Origin: Magicicada septendecula | Taxonomy: Eukaryota; Arthropoda; Insecta; Hemiptera; Cicadidae | DNA: 64,000 nucleotides | Reading direction: 5' to 3' | Assembly (NCBI GenBank): GCA_034769895.1 | Contig: CM068370.1 | Span: 34,361,747-34,425,746 of the forward strand | Shown here: in pieces, positions 56,177 through 64,000 of the stretch | Position numbering within the stretch: the first letter of the stretch is position 1 | Layout of the letters: the number at the start of each line of letters is the position of its first letter | The notes under the pieces: model-generated | What the model was told of the DNA's origin: nothing | Databases searched by the model: none | What the model saw: only the letters and a program-made list of their open reading frames with translations | Made by a program: the position numbers and the translations under genes

Positions 56177-57820
56177 TGCGACAACACAAATTACTAAACT
56201 ATTGGCGCATAGGATATGATAGTATGTGTATTTCAAATTACAAGTCTATATTGGAGGGTTTAAGATTATTTATTGTACAAACACAAGTTATAGTTTATAT
56301 GGTATATTTGAAATGTACAGAATGTAATGTTTAATATAGAGTCTTTCTTTTAAAATGTTAAATAATGTTCATACGCAAGACGTGATACGTTACATAAGAA
56401 GACTCCCACGATGATGTTGTTGAAGAGAAGGGCCGGTCTTTGCGGTATAGATGGTTCGTCAGATGTGGCTTACAAATGACAGACGTTTCACCAGAAACGT
56501 TTACAGCTGGGCTGGCGTCCTGTAACAGCTGGGCTGGTCCTATAACAGCTGGGCTGGTGTCCTATAACAGCTGGGCTGATGTCCTATAACAGCTGGGCTG
56601 ATGTCCTATAACAGCTGGGCTGATGTCCTGTAACAGCTGGGTTGATGTCCTGCAATTCCCACGATGAATCCGACACTTCGCACACAACGGTACTACGGAT
56701 TTTATTACTCGCCAAACTTATATAGAGTTTAAGACCAAGTAATATCTCAGGTGACAGTGAGTTTAATCAATAACGGTATATTGAGCTTATACCTCTCCGG
56801 CTTCTTCAAGTGTTCTCGCGAATACCAAGGTCTACCGCGATCAGCAGACCACCCTATGAGGAAATCTTGCACTAGCACGGAAACGTCTTGATGGAACTAT
56901 TGCGTAACAATTAATGATACTGTCACTGCGGAAAATCTCGCACAGTGATACAGTTACACTCACTTCTTACACACGTAAGACTACAATATTAATATCGTGT
57001 GTAAAGATATAAAATCAATTGTTATGCGTCACACGCGTTACTATCCCCGAAAAGTCTTAACAAATCCTTGCAAGCGGTAGAGTCTTGTACAAGGATTGTA
57101 TGTACCGTTCGCGGTAGCAGCAGTGAAGAACTGCTTGTAATTTTACGCACAATGCGTTAAAACACTGATGTGTGCAAATGTACTACACACACAGTTCTGA
57201 GTCTTCCCGTTTCACTAACGACGAATAGTTTTTACAACACCTTGCAAGCGGTAGAATCTTGTACAAGGAGTGCACGTTCCGTTCGCGGTAGATGGCCTAG
57301 AAGAACTGCCTGTGTAACGACAGGCTAAGAAAATTTCCAACCACCAGTCCGCATTCTATTGGTGGATGGAAGTCACATGGTTAGTATAAATGACCATGCA
57401 CTTTTCATGCAGTAGAGTGCATTTACTTTGTAACAGCATGCATAGCGGTAATCAGACTACACGTATCTCATGCATGACTGCCTACATACTAATAATATAC
57501 ATGAACGTAAACAATAGTCCGACAGGTATAGGGATTGTAGCGATACACATGTCTCAGTTCAGCTAATGTCAAAACAACGATAATACTTCACGCACCGCCC
57601 GGGAAACGTTTCCCACTCGCGCACGCGCGCACATTTCCACTAACACAGTACATGAATAACCATAAATAATAATGCACAGTTTTTCTAAACTAAACCCTTA
57701 ACCTTACTAAATACAATTGATAACAACCAAACTTAACCATCTACCAATATAATATGAATGTCCATTGTCTGTGTAATATATGAACTTGCCCCGCCTATCA
57801 TGATCCTGTGATTCGTTGCA
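56177..57820 (-). repeat. LTR3 of array B (5' LTR of copy 2)
   Basis: 1644 bp, ending at ...cgttgca before an AT microsatellite. Confidence 0.93.
56503..56654 (+). repeat. 22-bp minisatellite inside LTR3
   Basis: Seven-unit array, same as in LTR1 and LTR2. Confidence 0.9.
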
Positions 57821-57959
57821 ATATATATATATATATATATATACATACATAATAAATATATATATACTATGGAACATAATATATATTATATATATATTAT
57901 ATTATAGTATATATTATATATATTATAGTATATGTTATTATATTGGAATATATATATTT
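57821..57959. repeat. AT-rich low-complexity tract
   Basis: Irregular TA repeats next to the array. Includes cataataaatatatat, which could be the far side of the P6 right arm. Confidence 0.7.
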
Positions 57960-58290
57960 TCTATATAAGTAACTCGATGTTTCTTGCAGTAATTATATAA
58001 TTTGTGATGTTTTCAATTTGTTTCTTCTGCAAGTAGATAATATTGTATATTCTTTTTAACACCTGACGCACGTTTCACTGAAAAATATCAGTATCATCAG
58101 AGGTTTCTAAGTGAATTAATAACAATCGAAATGATTCTATTAATATAAAATTAACGAATAATCGAATTGTATCGATTTTAATGTAAAATAAAATAACTGA
58201 TAATCGATTTAGGTCGATTAGTTAACGATTGTTTTAATGTTTATTTTCTTCAGCAGCTGTTTTCTCGGTTAAATTTGAAATTTTGTTTAT
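57960..58290 (-). repeat. PLE terminal repeat
   Basis: Same family as the arms of P2 (actcgatgtttcttgcag, ttcttctgcaagtag, attaacgaataatcgaa, gattagttaacgattgtttt), on the 3' side of the PLE fragment at 58291-58555. Confidence 0.8.
58061..58104 (-). ncRNA. hammerhead-like ribozyme, best-formed copy
   Basis: On the minus strand: stem I ACCT/AGGT (4 bp), CTGATGA, one extra T, stem II ACTGA/TCAGT (5 bp, 6-base loop), GAA, stem III ACG/CGT (3 bp, 2-base loop), cleavage base C (complement of 58065). All three stems are perfectly paired. Confidence 0.7.
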
Positions 58291-58555
58291 ATTTTATTCA
58301 TTTTTATTTTTATTTTTTTGTAAATTTATAATTTTAAATAGATCGTCTTGTTTTGTTTTTATTTGGGTTTGTTCTTTAAAAATAAATTATTGTTATTGTG
58401 TTTGTAAATGTTAAGATTTTCCCAAATATTCATTTTTTGACCTTTTTGTATGTTTTTAATTAATTTTATATTTTCAATGTTTGGAAACTGGTGGTTATTA
58501 ATTAGACAATGTGTGGCTAAATTAGATTTATAAATATTTGGTTTTAAATATTGTA
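58291..58555 (-). pseudogene. PLE endonuclease C-terminal fragment
   Basis: On the minus strand: QYLKPNIYKSNLATHCLINN, HQFPNIENIKLIKNIQK, MNIWENLNIYKHNNNN and a stop. It parallels NIYKSNLATHAINTGHEFPD and MNIWENLQIYKHK of the PLE at 39068-40606. Only the residues after the GIY-YIG core remain; truncated at about 58555. Confidence 0.8.
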
Positions 58556-59969
58556 ACGATAAAATGGAGAGAATTCAAAGTTACTTCTATTGAAACGTAA
58601 TGTATGTAGCCTCACTTCAGGTTCGTCTATTGGTAATCAGATAATATTTCGTTACATACAATGTTATTATGGACAGGTTACTTGTATTTATTCGTGTGCA
58701 CTTGTATTACACCACCCGTAGGAAGTGTGAACTTGTAATATATATAAATAATGTATCGACAAACTCGCACTGGAGTCGTCGATGTGTAATTGTGAATGTA
58801 TTATGTTGAACGGCGAATAATTTTGTAAATTGCCGCTTACTCCCACTACGCTGCTTCTTTTCCGTGACGTCACTCACCGATGCCAACTATCGGGTCAGCT
58901 ACAACCTGTGAATTCTATTTACTAAATGTAACGGCAATAATAACGACACACAGTTACTATCAAACATATATCCTTGTGGAATCTTTTATTCGAAAACAAC
59001 ACTGGTTAGTGGTTTAATAAATTTAAACAGAATAATCGCAATTGAATTACAAATTATAAATCTTCTCTTTACCAGTTGGCAGCAGTAGTAGCCAAACGTT
59101 CAGTATTTCTTGAGACCAAAACCATGCTTTTTGTTAATGTTTTTAAATAAAATATATCAATTATCTCAGGGCGTATATGGTTCGGGGATTATAAATTAAA
59201 CAAAATATTACACTATTAATCAAAATACAAGTTTACAATTATGGGATATTACAACGTTAGAGTGATAGGTGCACACAGAAATCGTATAGTGGTTACCAGT
59301 TTTAAAAAAGGTTATGTTCAAATCAGGCTTTGATAGTTATTGTGTAAATTAATAGTTCTCGTTGTGTTTAAAAAGGTGTTAGTCTTATATGGTGTTATTA
59401 GTGATTGTTTTTTATTGTTTGTGTTATATGGTGTCTGTAGTTTAGTTGATTATTACTTAAAATTCGTGTATCCAAATGTGTGTGTTGAAATACAAAATAA
59501 TGAGATGTCAGATCACCAAATCCTCTTCTTGTACTCTTCTTGGTTGAAAATAGGGCCCACGTACACGTCAGATCTTCCTTCTCGTCCCTCGTCCACTTCA
59601 AATCTTCTTCCTGGTTATTATGTCCTTTATTTCATGTAATAGGTATTCTTCTGTAGTTGAAAAAGGTTCGTGTAGTGTACATCTAACTGTATTTATTTAG
59701 TTGTATTGTTTTTTCACACTTTATAACATATAATGTAAGACGATTTAAGAACGCGTCTATCTGCTAAGATCGTTGTCAAAGAAGTCTCATTTTATTTATC
59801 CGAAATTTCTGGTTGCTAAGGGTAAACTTGGAACCTGGTTGGCTAATCCGGATCTACATTGTCATATACTTTTATTATTTCAGAATCTAAATTTCGTTCA
59901 AAATCTTTAATTTAACATAACTTTTCTATACTGAATGGGAGTTTAAAACCATTATCAGCATTATTTTGA
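58556..59969. other. unclassified, possibly a solo LTR
   Basis: 58553-59251 begins tgtaacgat and ends gatattaca, like an LTR, but no second copy or target duplication is visible. 59340-59640 has a short plus frame without recognised domains. Confidence 0.3.
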
Positions 59970-60038
59970 TATTTAGAATTAATATTAGGCAATTACCTGT
60001 ATTAACTTCCGTCTTGTGACTTCTTTAGTTTTTTCCTT

Positions 60039-60080
60039 AAAACAACGCGTTTCGAGAATAAATTCTCATCATCAGGTTTT
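60039..60080 (-). ncRNA. hammerhead-like ribozyme, P7 left arm
   Basis: Stem I AAAAC/GTTTT (5 bp), CTGATGA, extra T, stem II GAGAA/TTCTC (5 bp, loop TTTA), GAA, stem III AC/GT with loop GC, cleavage base U. Confidence 0.65.
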
Positions 60081-60220
60081 TTAAAATTATTAAAACATCA
60101 AATTCACCCAAAAGGGGTCGTCAACTATTTAAAATACACAAACACAAAAACACCACACATAATTAAACACCGACACAGTCACGGCACAGTCCGATGCGCA
60201 TCGTCTCGCCGCCAACGACC

Positions 60221-60258
60221 AACCTGATGATGAGAATTTATTCTCGAAACGCGTTGTT
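60221..60258 (+). ncRNA. hammerhead-like ribozyme, P7 right arm
   Basis: As the left arm but stem I shortened to AAC/GTT. Confidence 0.6.
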
Positions 60259-60331
60259 TTAAGGAAAAAACTAAAGAAGTCACAAGACGGAAGTTAATAC
60301 AGGTAATTGCCTAATATTAATTCTAAATATT

Positions 60332-62718
60332 AGTAACGTGACTTGGAGACAATTAAAACAAAATGAATTATTTTGATCTTCACATGTGTTATATTTAGAC
60401 ACCAAACATGCCTATTTTTGCTTAAGAACTATGGATGTTACAATTTTGTTATTTGGAATTTTCTTAAATAACTTGATATGTGTTATTTTGTTTCTATATT
60501 CCTTGTATACATTTTTATCTATAAATACATCTACCCTCTCACACTTGCTTTACAAAATTTCTAATATAATTGTTCAAAATTTACTAAAGTTGGTTTCACC
60601 TGGCCTATGTAATAGTATTATTTTCATCATCATGTTTTAACATCTCTAACAATTAAATTAACTTCTAACATTCACCAAAATGGTTTAACATATAACGTTA
60701 TTTTAACAACACAAAATATATATTATTCTAATAGTTAAATTCATGTCCACATGGCTATGATTATACCAATTCCTTGTACAAATAGCTGTTTTCTACTCAA
60801 ACTGTATAGGTGTTTGACACTTAATAAAACATCTTTGTATAGTTCATTCTGCTTGGTTAATTAATTTACCATGGTTTAACATCAGCTCTATTGTTACATT
60901 TGTTAACACAACATAAAAAAATTGAATTAATATCATTAAATTGACATTCCTTTAAACTAACTGTATCATCAGTTACATACAAAAAAAAAACACAACACAA
61001 ATACTATGATAACACTGTGCCTAAAACATAAAACATGCACATTGTACAAAACAAATTCTATACTAATTGGTTAGTCCCTTGTCAGCTAATTCACTCATTA
61101 TTCTGACACTGTCTCTGTCATATTTACTATTTATATTGGTTTCAACATCCGTATACTTACTGATGTTTGACTTACAAAAATTACAATAAATTGAACACTG
61201 TTGCTCTACCTCACCACACAGTTCTAATAATCTTGTTACATTTACTGTTTATCTAGGTTATACTCTTGTTATAAATGTTATTGTGACCATGTTATAATTT
61301 GTTGTTTACTGGATAACCCTATGAACTCTATATGTGACAATTTTTTGTATGGTTCTTGTATCTATAACCAGGTGTATTTATATTTTTGTTACATTGATTA
61401 ACTTAATTATTTAACAATATTTCTCTTACATAATATTATATGTTTGGGTTTATTATCCCTCACTTTGTATTTTGATTGTCTGGATTTAATGGTACATCAA
61501 CTGAAACCATGTTTCTTTATAGTCCTGGTTCATAAACTGTTTGTCTTTACAATTCTTTGTTTGGTCAATACTGAAAGTTTATGTCATAGTTGGGGTTTGA
61601 AGATATCTGCATCACTTAGCCTAAATCATTAATTTGGGTACGGTCAGTTGTCTTACTAGTCAGTCTAAAATTGTTAGTCGTTCCTCTTCACTATCATCTT
61701 GAAGATATTGTTCTTCTTGTTAGCTTCTTAACCAAAGTTTTCATTAAATCAGGTAAGATATTATGTTGTTCCAAATGTAATGTTACATATTACCCTGCCA
61801 CCAAATTTGATCATTTTAATAAAATATTGTTTTTGTTGAAATTATCAATTACCTTCTTTTTCATATTATCATTTGTTATTCTTATTATGATCTGGTATAC
61901 TTGTCTTTAATTATAAGTATTCTATCCCTGGAACATGTTACTTCCCTAACAAATTAATCACCATATATTCTGGAATCAGTCGGGGGGCTCTCTTGACCTA
62001 ATACCCCGCTGTCCTTACAATACATAATACATAAATAATATCGATTGCTGGAGCTACCTCGTCAGTCAATCACATTTAATAATCACTAGTCTATTCACGA
62101 CTAAATCAAATAAAAATAATATAATATATTCTTGGGATTGTTCACTCAGTCTAACTTCTCAGATCTAAATATTTCTTTCCATTGATTCTTTCAGATGTTT
62201 ATTTTCTTGTGGCGATATTAATAACATTTTTTATTTTTAATTGGTACTATCTTCCTTCCTTCTTTATCAGTACTGCTTAATCTTCATCTTTCATTCACTA
62301 TCTTCATTTAAATTAAAACATAACAAGTATTTGCATCTTCAGTTGTTGTTGATTCTCTCACAATCATGATAGGTTATTTGCAATAAATTCGTTTCTAGTC
62401 TTGTCTCATTTTCATCGTCGACTGTCTACATTTGTCCTTTCTTATTCATTTTATATCACTTTAGTTTCTTCTAATTTATGGATGTTGCATCTTTCTTTTA
62501 TATTCCAATAATAAGTTCATAACTGTGTTTAATAAGAGGTGCTTATTTCGTTTAGAGTTTGGAAATTTAATCCCAGTTGTTTATCTGCTTGATTCATCAT
62601 AACATTATCAAACTGTACTGTAAGTTGTACTATTTATTGGAATTCTGAGATATTCAAATTTGTTTATTTGGCTTCATTTAAAGTCATATTCTGGATTATC
62701 AAAGTTGGTTAGATGTGC
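60332..62718. other. probable 3' LTR and flank of Gypsy element C, unresolved
   Basis: No genes. A 3' LTR of the element whose integrase lies at 62908-64000 is expected here, but its partner is outside the window so boundaries cannot be set. The plus strand is T-rich throughout, giving many short frames. Confidence 0.35.
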
Positions 62719-62915
62719 TTACTATATTTTTCCAATTTCGTGGTATTGTAATAATAAATTCTTCAGTTTCATATTAATTCTCATAAATAATTAGTTGTAA
62801 GTTGATCTTACTATTTCTTTAGAATTTTGTGGTTTTATAATAATAAATTCTTCAATTCCAAATTAATTCTCATAAATCATTAGTTGTAAGTTGTTCTTAC
62901 TATATTTTTAGAATT
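62719..62915 (+). repeat. 89-bp tandem duplication
   Basis: About 2.2 imperfect copies, each with ttactat, tgt-aataataaattcttca and attaattctcataaat-attagttgtaag. It overlaps the 3' end of the integrase frame. Confidence 0.75.
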
Positions 62916-64000
62916 TTGATGGTTTATCACAACTTTGTTTATTAGGTTCATAGTACATTTTTAAGGAAACTTGGTTGTATGTTCCCTTAATCTTTTTTGT
63001 TTCCACATCACTAATGACGTAAGTATTATTGTTATTGTTTTTTATAACAACATATGGTCCATTATACAGTAATAATAGCTTTTTTGCTATTCCTTCCTTA
63101 GAACTTGGCAATTCGCGGTTTTTTAACAATACCTTGTCTCCAATCTTGTACTGGATCACTTTCTGCTGAATTATTTTGTATTTTTTCCTTCTTTTCTCCA
63201 CTTGTTCATTCAGTTTGCTGTGGAATCTCACGTTGTCGAACTGGTAAGCTGGGTTGTTTGGGAAATTGATTATTTCACTAATTTCTCTGGGTGGTAGTCT
63301 TTCATGCATTATGGTATATGGAGTATCTTGTATTGCTTCATGGTAAGCTAAGTTGATAAAGCTCTCAGTTTGTATAATGTAGTCACTCCACTTCTGGTGT
63401 TTATCAAAACAATATGTCCTGAGTATACGGCCGACCTCCCTCAGTACTCTTTCCGCCGGGTTGCTATTTGGGTGATAGACAGATGTTTTATATGTCTTGA
63501 CACCTAAGTCTAACAAAGTCTCCTTCCATACCCTTCCTCGAAACTGAGTTCCGTGATCGGTAATAATTGATCGTGGAGCTCCTAACTCTGGTATGTATTG
63601 TTGGATCACTATTTGCAAAATCTTTTTTGTAGTTGCCCGATTAATGGGGTATAGTTTTGTAAACTTGGAGTAATGGTCGAACATGATTATAATGAATTTA
63701 TACTGTTTTCTCCCTCCACTACGAGGTAACGGACCACACACATCTAAAAATACTCTCTCTAATTTACCAGTTGATGTAATAGGTTGCATAATTCCTTCTG
63801 TTTTTTCATTATTGCATTTTGCCAATTGACAGATGTGACACTGTCGAATGCATTCTCTAACTCTTCTGTTGATATTCTTAATGTAAGTGTGTTCCTCAAG
63901 TGCCTTCATTACTTTTAATGCACCCATATGCCCATATCGGCTATGGTAGTCCAATATTAATTCTGTTTCTAAAGCTTTAGGTATCACCACCTTCCATGAT
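62908..64000 (-). CDS. pol: Integrase end of Gypsy element C, partial at window edge
   Basis: Open on the minus strand from the window edge to a stop at 62908; there is no start in view, so the 5' part lies beyond 64000. Shows the integrase zinc site (H-S-R-Y-G-H-M-G, then CHICQLAK), catalytic residues in FLDVCGPLPR, ITDHGTQF and NSNPAERVLRE, and the C-terminal GDKVLLKN and LYNGPYVV segments. RT and protease would be to the right. Related in layout to array B (GPLPR, AERV, LYNGPY) but clearly a different family. Confidence 0.9.
   Translation of the reverse strand, partial: SWKVVIPKALETELILDYHSRYGHMGALKVMKALEEHTYIKNINRRVRECIRQCHICQLAKCNNEKTEGIMQPITSTGKLERVFLDVCGPLPRSGGRKQYKFIIIMFDHYSKFTKLYPINRATTKKILQIVIQQYIPELGAPRSIITDHGTQFRGRVWKETLLDLGVKTYKTSVYHPNSNPAERVLREVGRILRTYCFDKHQKWSDYIIQTESFINLAYHEAIQDTPYTIMHERLPPREISEIINFPNNPAYQFDNVRFHSKLNEQVEKRRKKYKIIQQKVIQYKIGDKVLLKNRELPSSKEGIAKKLLLLYNGPYVVIKNNNNNTYVISDVETKKIKGTYNQVSLKMYYEPNKQSCDKPSKF

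Larger units (their letters stand above)
43348..57820 (-). mobile_element. tandem Gypsy array B: LTR-internal-LTR-internal-LTR
   Basis: Three 1644-bp LTRs (43348-44991, 49762-51405, 56177-57820) enclose two internal regions of 4770 and 4771 bp; the repeat period is 6415 bp (6414 in the first LTR because of one base in an A/T run). LTR ends are TGCGAC...GTTGCA on plus. I see one substitution private to LTR1 (43504) and one to LTR3 (about 57674). Outer flanks are both ATAT, compatible with one integration-type target site in AT-rich sequence. No env-like frame exists: only about 420 bp separate the polyprotein stop from the LTR. Confidence 0.93.
59970..60331. repeat. palindromic PLE-like unit P7
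   Basis: Arms 59970-60080 and 60220-60331 are inverted copies (taatattaggcaattacctg, aacttccgtcttgtgacttc, tttccttaaaacaacgcg). The ~140-bp centre is less AT-rich and unmatched. No coding sequence is left. Confidence 0.8.

Noticed and set aside
58553..59251. Solo LTR (TGTAAC...TTACA)
   Set aside because: No second copy and no matching target duplication at the edges; kept only as a possibility.

Overview
The window is eukaryotic, AT-rich, non-coding-dominated DNA packed with retroelements and microsatellites. Everything protein-like that I recognise is mobile-element protein: Ty3/Gypsy LTR retrotransposons, Penelope-like elements (PLEs, reverse transcriptase plus GIY-YIG endonuclease), 5'-truncated LINE tails and a mariner remnant. 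One possible exception is a MADF (Myb/SANT-like) domain fragment at the left edge. The element mix and the long simple repeats fit a large, repeat-rich arthropod genome, probably an insect. That placement is inference; no host gene fixes the taxon. I found no rRNA, tRNA or CRISPR array.

Layout. 0-6.5 kb: MADF-like fragment, LINE 3' ends (one with a long GAA tail) and three small palindromic units related to PLE terminal repeats (pLTRs). 6.55-15.2 kb: a PLE whose 3' end is duplicated in inverted orientation at its 5' side, split by a 7.4-kb Gypsy element (LTRs 7206-9427 and 12580-14594, ATAT target duplication) that keeps gag but has lost most of pol. 15.2-20 kb: dispersed repeats, a GC-rich imperfect palindrome and a CTA/CTG microsatellite. 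20.35-27.1 kb: a composite inverted repeat whose arms carry ~165-bp tandem units. 27.1-37 kb: LINE tails (one with a perfect 13-bp target duplication), a PLE RT fragment and dispersed repeats. 37-43.3 kb: a 36-bp tandem array, a second PLE with inverted 3' end, a LINE remnant and microsatellites.

43.35-57.82 kb holds the most striking structure: two almost identical Gypsy elements in tandem sharing the middle LTR (LTR-internal-LTR-internal-LTR, each LTR 1644 bp), both on the minus strand, each with an intact Pol-type polyprotein of about 1312-1337 residues but no recognisable Gag capsid domain or zinc knuckle. 57.8-60.4 kb: a PLE tail and another palindromic pLTR pair. 62.9-64 kb: the integrase end of a third Gypsy element running off the right edge.

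Unifying pattern. At least five divergent PLE-derived units are built as inverted repeats in which both arms carry a hammerhead-ribozyme-like core pointing outward. Several have three good stems and a GUC or GUU cleavage site, but all have one extra base between the conserved A9 and stem II compared with the textbook hammerhead. The Gypsy elements have landed in or beside these PLE units at ATAT targets, so the window reads as nested waves: old LINE and PLE debris, then PLEs, then young Gypsy insertions.
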